A stretch of 64,000 bases of DNA from SURF-28 sp034521465 (GTDB lineage Bacteria > Bacteroidota > Ignavibacteria > Ignavibacteriales > Melioribacteraceae): positions 434,001 through 498,000 of the forward strand of contig JAXHMN010000008.1 in the NCBI GenBank assembly GCA_034521465.1. The letters are read 5' to 3'. The translations under genes and the position numbers were made by a program. Shown piece by piece: positions 33,031 to 44,300 of the stretch (positions within the stretch are counted from its first letter, which is position 1; each line of letters starts with the position of its first letter). The notes beneath the pieces were generated by a model. The model made no database searches. It was not told the origin of the DNA and saw nothing but the letters and a program-made list of their open reading frames with translations.

Positions 33031-36000
33031 CTATTTCACTTTAATTAAAACAAAAGTAATATCATCTTCGTTTTCTTTACCATTAGTCCACCGATTACCA
33101 AAATCATTTAGATATGCTACAATATCTTCGGGAGATTTTGCTGCTGCCTCCTCAAAAAGTTTTGCCGTTCGTGTATAACCAATCATTTCATTTGATGAAT
33201 TTGTTAGTTCCGGGAATCCGTCACTCATCATCAATAGTGTGTCACCAGTCTCCACAATTTCTTCCCTAACTTCATAATCATATTCCCTCATTGCGCCTAA
33301 TGGAAGATCATTTACAGCAATCTCTAATATTTCAGCAGATCTATTTTTATACATATAAAGAGACGGCATTCCTGCATTAGCAATTTTTATGGTATCCCCT
33401 TTAAACTGTATACAAGTAAGCGCCATCATTAATCTATTAAGCTGCATATCTTTTATAGCTTGACTGGAATTATTAAAAAAGGATTTTAATTCTTTGCTTG
33501 ACCGATCAGCCATAAATAAAGATTTCATAATAGAGACCATCATACCGGACATCATACCGTGTCCGGTTGCATCACCAAGAACTACAGTCAGTGTTCCATC
33601 TAGATGAACATGAAAATCGTAATAATCACCTCCGACTTCAGTTGCTGTTTTCATGTAAACCGCTATATCAAGATTAGGTAATTGAGGTATTTCTTTAGGA
33701 AGCATTGAAAGCTGAAGCTGACGTGCTTCTTCAAGCTCCTGGCTTTTTCTATCATTCTCTGCTTGAATAACTTTTGACTGGGCTTCAGCCGCTTTTGTTT
33801 GAAGCTCGGCTGCTTCAGCTCTTAATTGACTTTCCTTTATTTCCGAATTTTTTCTTTGTCTCTTTAGTTCAAATTCTCTTATACTGTATAAGAATCCGAT
33901 GAAGAAAAGAAAGTAGAATGCATATGCCCACCATGTTTTCCAAAGAGGCGGGTTAATAACAAAAGCGAAAGAAGCTTCATTTGTTTGTTCGCCGCTGCCT
34001 ATTACTGCTCTAACCCTAAAATTGTATTTACCCGCCGTTAGATTTTGATATTCCGTAAAAGATATATTTGATTCTCTTGACCATTCGGTATCATAACCTT
34101 CTAACATATGTTCATACTTCGTTTGATCCGGGTTACTGAAATTCAATACCGCATAGTTGAATAGAATTGAATTTTCCGAAGCAGAGAATTCGTCTTAAAT
34201 GAATAATGGTAAGCGTTATCATTAACCGAAATGCTCGTAATTTTTAGAGGAGCTTTTTGTGAAATATTTTTTTCGACAAGAATACCAACACCGGAATAAA
34301 ATTTTAATAGGTTACCATTCATATCCATAACCGAAGAAGCGGCACCTCCGGCGGCAATTCTTTCATCGTCATAATAAAGATCAACTTTTTCACCTCTTAA
34401 TTTCACCGTACCGCTTTGGCTTCCGAAAAATAAATTACCGTTATAATCAACTATGGGATTATGTATATCCGTAGGAATTATACTGTTTCTTGGAGTGTAA
34501 AAATTAAGATTAGTGCCGTCAAAAATTGCCAGTCCGCTGTTTCTCAATCTTATAAAAAGAAAATTACCGGACTGAATTCTTGTTAGAGTTCCGGCAACAC
34601 TCGCTCCTTTAAGTATCCTAAAATCTGCACTCTGATTGGAGCTTTCGGAGAGATCGACAAACCTTTCGCCGTTAAAATTATAGAAATGACCGGCTGTCAA
34701 ATAATAGGCGCTGTTATCTAATTCACCGACAAAATGAAGCTGTTGATTCGGTACATTCCACTCAGCTGGCGGATCAATCCATTCTTTCCCGTCATAAATT
34801 TTTAGTTCTGATTTCGCCGATGATAATTCCTCGAAGTTATTGGCGAATTCACCTTGAAGCCAAAGACGTCCTTGTAGATCATCACGGATGGAATATAATT
34901 GATACGGCATCGATTGAAGTTGGTCACTAAACGGGGATTCAATTTCTATAACGGTATCTCCATCGATTTTTCCTAAAAAGAAATCAGCTTTAGTTATTGT
35001 GCCGTACTTTGGTCTAACATAATTCTGATAAACATATAATTCGTTTTTATTTGTTTCGTAAACGCCAGAAACATTATAATCCACACGTTTATTTGAAGGA
35101 AGAGACTTTAATCTAAAGATCCACTCTTTATCACTATTTTGAATTTCACGAACGTGAGTTAATCCTCTATCCGTAGGAATCCAAACGTTTAAATTGGTGT
35201 CTTGATAAGGAGAAAAAGTAGTATTACTCTTAAGCCCGTCATTAGTGGTAAGAGTTTTAATTCTATTCCCGTCCCATACGTTTACACCAAGATTATTAAT
35301 AAGAATGTAAGCCGGGATTTGTGAATACGAATAATTTATCCAGACCAAACCATTACGATCTGAATATAAATCGGGGATTTGAATATCCGGATCTAGAATA
35401 CCGTCTTCTTTCTCAAGTAAAATCGAATTACTCGGTGTTAGAAAACCCATTCCTTTTGCCGTTGATATCAAAATACTATTATCTAAATCAAGAACCGGCA
35501 ATCCGTTATATGCATCATATTTTACCCAGCCATCCGTGGTATTGGTAAAAAATTGAGTCGGATCAACTGAGCTAAGCGATAATCCGCTAGTTCCGAAAAT
35601 CAACGAAAGATAAGGCGGAGTTTTACTTTTTAAGAATCTTGAAAAATTATATTGAAAATTCGAACTCGATTTATCATCGCCGGATGCGCTTAATATTTGT
35701 TCAATGATTTTTGTCGGTTCCCACCGATTATTTTTTTAATTCAAGAATTGGTTTTGCGGAAGGAGAAACTTTTTTTGCTGTGGATGTGATAAAATCAAGA
35801 TTTACATAAACTTTATTATTATCGTTATCGCAAAACACACTGATAACACTTAAGTCATTATCAAAATAAGATTCTAAACCGGGATAATTATGAAAACTAT
35901 CGCCATCGTACATTAATACACCGGTTCCTTTAGCACCTTTAGTACTTGCGAAGTCCAGATTTCCGCTGAACGGAATCCAAGTATTTCCCTCCGAATCTAT

Positions 36001-36726
36001 ATATGAAGAATATTGATTTCCTATAATTGAATTAATGTAATTGAATCCGAAAGAATTATCGATCTTTGTAAACTTATTATTCTTATAAAGTGCAATGTAG
36101 GCGCCATCACCGTTTTGAGTATTCTTTCCATGAGATGTAAATATCAAATCACCGAAAGGAGTTTCAATAAAATTTCTTGCGTTATCTAAAGGGAATATCT
36201 CTGAATCAAATAATGTGAACTCTCCTTCTTTGTAATAAAGTAGCGATCCGTTGAAAATTTTATCAGTATATGGTGTATATGATCCAACCCATATTCTTCC
36301 GTTGCTATCGCCCTTAACAAAACTTATAAGCTGTCCTTGATTTTCATTCAACTTATATCCGGAAGATGCATCATAAGTTTTAAATTCTTTTCCGTCAAAA
36401 GTCGCAAACTTATCCGGGGATGCGAAGTATAGAATATTATTTGTTGAGTCATAATAAATCGACTGCATTTCCGGAATTCCATATTCCTCTCCAATAAATG
36501 CAAATTCATAACCGTCAAATCGAAAAGTTCCTTCGGGACCGGAGAGCCAGATGTAACCGTCATTTGTTTTTACGGCATTAGTAAACTTATTAGACGGCAA
36601 TCCATCCTTGCTTCTATATTCCACTATATCGGAGTTGCCAAATGTTTTGTACTTATTTTGTCCATAAAGATTCCCGATGTAAAAAATGAGGATTAATATC
36701 ATACATATATTTCTGATTATTTTCAT
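33031..36726 (-). CDS. Propeller sensor-PP2C phosphatase (G, two frameshifts)
   Basis: Signal peptide (ICMILILIFYIGNLYGQ), then propeller repeats that diverge from the other members and more often mention surface-like WD patterns (GYIWLSGPEGTFRFDGYEF, GRIWVGSYTPY, GNLFFGSQSGTVKLRG). Y_Y_Y follows (YEHMLEGYDTEWSRESN, YQNLTAGKYNFRVRAV), then TM (WWAYAFYFLFFIGFLYSI), coiled coil, and PP2C with EVGGDYYDF, LGDATGHGMMSGMMVSIMKS, LMMSDGFPEL and EDDITFVLIKVK. Frameshifts near 35730 and 34180. No inserted domain is seen. Its catalytic region is nearly identical in DNA to that of phosphatase H. It ends 3 bp before gene F. Confidence 0.87.
33352..33543 (-). repeat. Near-identical PP2C catalytic DNA, copy in phosphatase G
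   Basis: 192 bp matching 37170-37361 with a single difference that I can see (C versus T in AAG[C/T]GCC). The homology continues at lower identity on both sides. Confidence 0.8.
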
Positions 36727-36750
36727 TTAGAGTTCTGTTTAGTTTTAAAT

Positions 36751-36777
36751 TTATTTTACTTTTATTACAACAAATGT
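36751..36777 (-). pseudogene. Orphan last eight codons of a PP2C phosphatase gene
   Basis: Read on the minus strand these 27 bases encode TFVVIKVK and a stop, the exact C-terminus of the array phosphatases. They stand alone between phosphatases H and G, 24 bp before the G start. The complete H gene already has its own tail at 36849. This is either what remains of a deleted phosphatase or the old tail of H displaced by the repeat element next to it. Confidence 0.7.
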
Positions 36778-36780
36778 TAC

Positions 36781-36848
36781 ATCCCTCCTTAGCCTTTTAG
36801 CCAAGGGACCCCGACAAAGTCGGGCAAGTTCGGAGGGCAAATATCTTC
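36781..36848. repeat. GC-rich palindromic element (REP/MITE-like)
   Basis: The element is clearly richer in GC than its surroundings. It contains a perfect hairpin CCCGAC-AAA-GTCGGG and is bounded by CCCTCC on the left and GGAGGG on the right, giving an outer inverted repeat. It encodes nothing. It resembles dispersed intergenic palindromes of bacterial genomes, but only one copy is in the window, so mobility cannot be shown here. Confidence 0.55.
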
Positions 36849-39800
36849 TCATTTTACTTTAATCACGACGAAAGTAATATCATCTTCGTTTTCTTTACCA
36901 TCAGTCCACCGATTACCAAAATCATTTAGATATGCAACAATATCTTCGGGAGATTTTGCTGCTGCCTCCTCAAAAAGTTTTGCCGTTCGTGTATATCCAA
37001 TCATTTCATTTGATGAATTTGTTAGTTCCGGGAATCCGTCGCTCATCATTAATAAAGTGTCTCCTGTCTCCACAATTTCTTCTCTAACTTCATAATCATA
37101 CTCTTTCATTGCACCTAACGGAAGGTCACTTACGGCAAGTTCAATTATCTCAGCAGATTTATTTTTGTGCATATAAAGAGACGGCATTCCTGCATTAGCA
37201 ATTTTTATGGTATCCCCTTTAAACTGTATACAAGTAAGTGCCATCATTAATCTATTAAGCTGCATATCTTTTATAGCTTGACTGGAATTATTAAAAAAGG
37301 ATTTTAATTCTTTGCTTGACCGATCAGCCATAAATAAAGATTTCATAATAGAGACCATCATTCCCGACATCATGCCGTGCCCGGTTGCATCACCGAGAAC
37401 TACAGTTAATGTTCCATCGAGATGAACATGGAAATCATAATAATCACCGCCGACTTCGGTAGCTGTTTTCATGTAAACAGCAATATCCAAATTGGGAATT
37501 TGCGGTAATGATTTCGGCAGCATAGAAAGCTGAAGGTTACGAGCTTCTTCTAACTCTTCTGTCTTCCGCTTATTTTCAGCTTGCAGCAAAGCCAGCTGTG
37601 CCTTGCGCTGTTCCAATCTTTTTATTCTTACTTTCTGATACCGGTCAACAGAGAATAATCCAAATAAAAAGAGAAATGCATAAGATGCATAGGCAAGATT
37701 TGTTTTCCACCAAGGCGGGCTAATTATTAACTTGATGGATTTACCTTCTTCGTTCCACAAGCCATCGTTATTTGATCCTTTAACTTTGAAAACATATTCA
37801 CCGGGATCAAGATTTGTATATGTTGCAATTCGAGTATTTCCTACATACCGCCACTGATCTTCATAATTTTCCAATTTGAATGCATACTTATTTTTAGAAG
37901 GATTTGAATAATGCAGAGCCACATATTCGAATAAAATATCGTTCTGCCAATATTCTAAATTTATTTCCGAGGTTTTTGTAATTTCTTGTTTAAGCGGTGA
38001 ACTCTCACCGACTTGTATCGATTCATTAAATATTTTGAAATCGGTAATTACAATATTCGGGATGTATTTATTGTCACTAACTTCTTCGGGGATGAAGGAA
38101 TTAAATCCCTTGATTCCGCCAAAAAACATTTCTCCGTTATGCGCTAAATGATAAGAACCGCCGTTAAACTCTTCGCTTTGTAAACCATCATCAACAGTAT
38201 AATTTCTGAACTCGAATGTTTTCGGATCGAATTTTGTGATACCATTATTTGTTGATATCCACAAGAATCCATTTTTATCCGGCAGCGCTCCATAAACTCC
38301 ATTATTAGGGAGTTTACTGTTTCCTTCCGTGAATCGTAAGAATTTTTCAGTTGACGGGTCAAAACGATTAAGACCGCCGCCATACGTTGATACCCAAACA
38401 AAACCTTCATCATCTTCTAAGAACTGCATAACATTGGGTGACTTATACTTGTTGAATCTTTTGGATTGTGAGTATAACTGCGAAATGTTTCATTATCAAG
38501 ATTAAGTATGTTTATTCCGTTTGTTGTTCCCATCCAAATTTCATTCGGACGTTTATCGGAATACCATGCATACCTTACAAAATTAGCTCTGTTATCCAGC
38601 CCGTTATCAATTTCCGGATCATAAGTATATTGTTTTGAAGTAAAGTCATTTTTATTAAACTTCACTAAACCGTTTCCGTTGGTTCCAAACCACAGATACC
38701 CCGGAAATTTGTCAATCTCCAAAATATTATAATTTACTCTGAATCCTGAACCAATCTCATCAACAAAAAATCTTTTAAATTTTTTGGTTCTTGTATCGAA
38801 TCGATTCAGCCCGTTAAAGGTTCCTATCCATAAATACTCTCCGTCTCTATAAATTGATGTAGCAAAGTTGGAACTGATTGAGGTAGGATTCATTCTTATT
38901 ATTTTTATAAAAATTAATTTTTTCACTTTCACGATCATATGAAACCAGTCCATCTCCCTGAGAAGCAATCCACAATACATTTTCTTGATCGAGATAAAAA
39001 CCTCTAATCGCGTTACTGAATTTCGAATTGTCCGTTGGGTTTGCAAGATAGGAAGTAAATTTGGTTAAAGATTCATCATAGACCCGCACGCCCCCCAGAC
39101 CAGTGCCAATCCATAATACTCCCGTTTCATCTGAATGAAGTGAAAGCACGCCGCTGGTTCTAAGCCCGGATTCATTTTTAGGATCGAGATTGTATTTTTG
39201 AAAATCATCATTTACAGTATTCAGTTTATATAGCTTAGTTGTTGTAATATCAAGTTCATTAACTAGTGAAAATACTCTACTGCCTATCCAGATATTTCCT
39301 TTGCTGTCGGATTCTATGGCTGAAATACTTAATGAGTTAATCTCAGCCTGGTCATTTTCACTTTTAAATTGAAATTTATCGAGAGTCAAATTATCTCTAA
39401 CAAATTTCCATAAACCTTCACCATCGGTGCCAATCCAAATTTGGTTATCGGTACTTTCTTCAATAGCGGTTACAGGATTTTTAAAATTCTGATTGCGAAT
39501 TTTTACCGGCTGCAGCTGGGGAATACCCGCAGAATTATATGAAATATTGAAATAATGAACTTTACCATACGCTCCTACCCATAAGTGGTTTTGTCTATCT
39601 TCAAAAACAAAAATCACTTCATCCCTTTCTAAAGGGTAATTTTTAGGCAACATATTTTTCATGTGTATAAATTTCTCTTCATTCACAATCATATAATCGA
39701 AACCATTATTTTCAAAACCGATCCATAGATTTCCATTTTCATTTTCACTTAGGGAATTAATATTATTGTCTGCCATAGAGTTAGGGTCAGAATGAATGTG

Positions 39801-40181
39801 AGTGTAACTTGTAAAACTGTTACTCTCCGCATTATATCTGCTAAGTCCGCCAAAATCACCGCCGCTCCATAATGTTCCATCCTTTGTAACAAGTAGCACG
39901 GAGGAAAAATTATCTGCTAAAGAATTTGAATCACCGGGAATAGTTTTAAAAACTTCAAAATTATATCCATCATATCTATTCAAGCCGTCTTCCGTTCCAA
40001 TCCAAATAAAGCCGTCTTGATCTTGAGTGATATCAAAAATTCTATTCTGTGATAAACCATCGCTTGAGGAAAGATGACGAAAATTAACTTGTCTGGTCTG
40101 TGCTAAAATCATTGAAGGAAGTATTAGCATAACTAATAATACAAACACAAATCGGCGACTTTTCTCTATATGCAATTTCAT
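36849..40181 (-). CDS. Propeller sensor-PP2C phosphatase (H, two frameshifts)
   Basis: Signal peptide (FVFVLLVMLILPSMILAQ) and a canonical Reg_prop propeller (DITQDQDGFIWIGTEDGLNR, YDGYNFEVFKTIPGDSNSLA, ENENGNLWIGFENNGFDYM). Then Y_Y_Y (YAFKLENYEDQWRYVG, YTNLDPGEYVFKVKGSNNDG), TM (AYASYAFLFLFGLFSV), a short coiled coil (QKVRIKRLEQRKAQLALLQA) and PP2C with EVGGDYYDF, LGDATGHGM, LMMSDGFPEL and EDDITFVVIKVK. Frameshifts near 38895 and 38425 fall inside the propeller. The repeated propeller pattern is that of Bacteroidota hybrid two-component sensors, but the output is a phosphatase. It starts 13 bp after the REC-PP2C gene. Confidence 0.88.
37170..37361 (-). repeat. Near-identical PP2C catalytic DNA, copy in phosphatase H
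   Basis: Partner of 33352-33543, same length, one visible difference. Confidence 0.8.
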
Positions 40182-40194
40182 TATAAATTCTTCC

Positions 40195-41347
40195 TCATTT
40201 TATTTTTACTACAACAAAAGTTATGTCGTCGTCAGCATCCAAATTCCCAGCCCATTCGGCTGCATTTATTTTCAGTGACTCAATAATTTCTTCCGGAGTT
40301 TGTTCTGCGTGTTTTTCTAATACTGATAAAACTCTTTCATAACCGAACATTTCATTTTTTTCATTAAACAATTCCGGTAATCCGTCACTCAATAATAAAA
40401 TTATATCTCCCGAATCGACTTCAAATTCATTTACATTGAAATCGAAATCAGATAAAGCACCGAGCGGCATGCTTTGATTTACATATTCGACCACTTTTTT
40501 GTCAATCGACTTATAGACAAATATTGTCGGCATTGCGGCATTGATAAATTTTATCTTGTTCTCTTTATAATTTAACATTGCAAAAGCCATCATCATTCTA
40601 CCGAGATTGAGAGATTTAATCGTTCTGTTTGAGACATCAAAAAAATCTTCCAGTTCAATTTCATCCGAATCCGAAATGAACAATGTTTTCATTATGGAGA
40701 CCATAATACCGGCTTTCATTCCGTGCCCCGTTGCGTCACCTATTGCAACATTTAATGAACCGTCATTTTTTTGTGAAAAGTCATAATAATCCCCGCCTAC
40801 TTCACTTGCAGTTTTCATATACACGGCAATATCCAACTTGCCGTTTTGCGGAATTGATTTAGGAAGCATTGATAATTGCAGCGTACGCGCTTCATCCAAT
40901 TCTCTGCGGACTACAATCAATTCATCTCTTGACTTTAAAGCTTCCTTGAAGGAACTTAAATTATCAATTGCTTTTTTTATTGTGATTTCAAGATCACTCA
41001 AATCAATTGGCTTGACTACAAAATCAAAAGCTCCTCCGTTCATTGCTGTTCGTACATTTTAAAATATCTCCGTATGCCGAAACTATTACCGAATGAAGCA
41101 GTGGGTTATTCATTTCCTTTATTTTAGATAAAAGAGTAAGACCGTCCATTTCCGGCATATTGATATCCGTTAAAACGAGTTCTATTTCATTATCTTCTTT
41201 TAACTTTTCTAATGCTTTAACACCGTTACCGGCAAAGGAAAAATTATATTTACCTTCTTTTATCTCTCGTCTGAATTTTTGGTTAATAAGAATTTCCAGA
41301 TCGGGTTCGTCATCTACTACAAGTATTTTTGGTATTGTGTTGTGCAT
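40195..41347 (-). CDS. Response regulator with PP2C phosphatase output (I, one frameshift)
   Basis: Residues 1-125 are a receiver domain: VVDDEPD acidic pocket, phosphoacceptor Asp61 in LTDINMPEMDGL, VSAYGD switch residue, VVKPID lysine. A short coiled coil leads to PP2C with EVGGDYYDF, IGDATGHGMKAG, LLLSDGLPEL and ADDDITFVVVKIK. The design resembles RssB/RsbU-type regulators in which receiver phosphorylation controls phosphatase activity. Frame change near 41055, between the switch residue and the lysine. The gene starts 10 bp after the eight-GAF histidine kinase, which is therefore its probable kinase. No DNA-binding domain is present. Confidence 0.88.
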
Positions 41348-41357
41348 AATTCTTCTG

Positions 41358-44300
41358 TTATTTTTTTGGAAGTTTAATTATAAATTCGGTGAACTCACCT
41401 TCTTTAGTTTCAAACAAAAGCTCACCGTTGTGTTCTCGAACTACAATATCATAACTTATTGATAACCCTAAACCGGTACCTTTACCTGATGGTTTGGTTG
41501 TAAAGAATGGTGTGAAGAGATTATCTTTTACTTTATCGGGAATACCGCTCCCGTTATCCCGAACTCTTACTTCTATAAAGTTTCCAATATCTGCGGTGGT
41601 AATTTTTATTTTAGCAGGTTCGGGTGTGTTCTGCTCTATTTTCCTTCTATGAGATTCATAACAACCATTCGAAATAATATTTTAAAAATACACGACTCAT
41701 ATCTTGAGGAATGGTTAATATTTCTGTTAAGGTCTTATCGTAGTTTCTTTCGATTGTTATATTAAACGAACTATCTTGTGCCCGCATACCGTGATAGACT
41801 AAGTTGAGATCTTCATCAAGCATTGCGTTAATGTCGGTCGGCTGCTTTTCGCCGGTTTTACCACGCGAGTGCTGAAGCATACTGTGCACGATGCTGTCCG
41901 CCCGTTTACCATGTTCTTTAATTTTTTCGGAGTTCTGTTTTAGCGTGCTTAGAATCTCTGTTACTTCTTCAAGTGAATCTCGACTTATTTTTTCTTTCAG
42001 CTTGTCAATTTCTTCCTGAAGTTCTTCAACTAATCCAACTGAGAGTTCCGAGAAATTATTAACGAAGTTCAGTGGATTTTTAATTTCATGAGCAATTCCG
42101 GCAGTAAGTTGTCCAAGTGAAGCGAGTTTCTCTTGTGCTATTAATTGATCTTGAGTTGATTTCAAATTTTCCAATGTTCTGTTTAATTCTTCATAAGCAT
42201 TTGCATTATTGATTGCAATTCCGACGTGCGCTGCAATTGTACCGAGCAGCCGCATATCATCTTCATCAAAAACATTTTCTTGCTCGGTACTTTGAACGCT
42301 AAGAACACCGATAATCGCATCGCCAACGGGGATCGGCACACCAAGATAAGAAGCTGAGGGAGTACCAATACGGGCTACTCCCAGTCCTTCGGTTTCCCGG
42401 TCAACTTCTTTGTTCATCAGGAGGGGTTCCCTTTTTAAAATAATGTGAGAGGTTAAACCTTCACCCAGCGGGAGCGGAGGAAACTCTTCACCATAGCCAT
42501 AAGGGAAGTTAATAACCTCACTCTCTTTATCGAGTAAAGCTAAATAGACGATATTTGCATTAAATAAGTCACGAACTTTATCGCCGACAAGTTTTATTAA
42601 TTTATCAATTTCCAAATGACCAACAATGGCTTGACTAATACTGTTCACAGTGCTTACTTCTGCGGTTCGTTTTTTGCTTTCTTCAAGAAGTCTTAATGTT
42701 TCATCGAACAATCGTGCATTTTCAAGTGCAACACTCATACTGTTTACTAATGTAGTAACCAACCTAACATCCGAATCGTCGAAGGCATTTTCTTTGTCGA
42801 TATTCTGTAAACTTATAGAACCTTTTACTACATCATTAATAATGATGGGAACAAACACAGCCGACTTAGGCGGCTGACCTTTTGTTACACCTTTACCTCC
42901 ATATTTTTGCGCCGTCTCGATATAGTTTTCTCTAATATCTAATGGCTTCTTTGTTTCTATCATCAATTTGTTAGCCCAATTAAATGGACGATTTTCAACT
43001 TCCAACCTTACACCTTTTTCTATTGCATACTGCCATTCCTCTAAACCTTTATCGTGATTGAATGAACGAATAACTAAAGTTTGAGAGTCGGGGAATAAAC
43101 TGCATAGACGTTCGCCGACAAGTTCGTAAATTCCTTTCATATCAAGTTCTTTTGCCAAACCTTCTTGCACACTGTTGATGACAGAAAGCTCTGCTGTTCT
43201 TTGTTCCGTCTCTTTTAAAAGTCTATTTGTTTCATCGAATAGTCTCGCATTTTCTAAGAGCGATACTCATACTTTTTGCAACTGTTGTAAGCAGTCTTAT
43301 TTCTGACTCTGTGAAAGCATCCGCTTCTTCGTAATTCTCAATAAGAATCAATCCTTTTGCAACACTTCCGAGCATAATAGGAACCATAATTAGACACTTG
43401 CTTCTATCAGTTCCGGGAATTGTTAGTTGACCGGTAATTCCTAATTTCGCTGCTTCTTCATCTGTGTTTTTGTTCAGCAAAAGAGTTTCGCCTTTTTCTA
43501 AAACATATTTTGAAAAAACGGTTGGTTCGCCTGAAGGAATATCGAGTCTGCTGCCATGTTCGTATTCATAGGGATAGTGAAGAATATTTTTTTCTTTATC
43601 GTAAATTCTTATTCCCAGATCCATAAATCCGAGTGCTTCACGGAATTTATCGCCGACGAGATTAATAATGGAATTAAAATCCATTTCCATTACTAATCCC
43701 TCTTGAATCGCATTCAGAATTGAAAGCTCGACATTCCGCTGCTGTGTTTCATTAAGCAGTCTTTTTGTTTCTTCAAATAGTCTTGCATTTTCAAGAGCTA
43801 CACCCATGTTTGATGCAAGTGTCATTAATAAACGAACATCTTTCTGTGTATATAAATTTTGTTTATGAATATCTTGGACTGTTATGACTCCGGTAACTTC
43901 TTGATTGCGTACAATCGGTACACCCATGTAACGATTCCGGCATTTCACCGGCAACAACTTCATCCCCGCTATGTTCAATAGCTTCTTGTGCCGTACCGAA
44001 TATCAGTGGTTGTTTTGTATCAATAATTTCTTTTCGGTCAGGATCTATTTTTTGAGGTTTATCGAAGTAGAATCGTTTATCTATTTCAACTACATATCTA
44101 TGATGTATTTCGTCTGCTTCTTTTTCATAAGTTGAAATACTTACCACCTGTGCATTAAATACCTCACGAATTTTTTCACCAACCAAATCTATAATTGATT
44201 GGAAATCCATTTGTTTTGCGAGACCTTCACCAACGGTATTAATAATTTTCAGCTCAATTGCTTGTTGCTTTGTTTCTTCAAGAAGTTTTGTTGTCTCATC

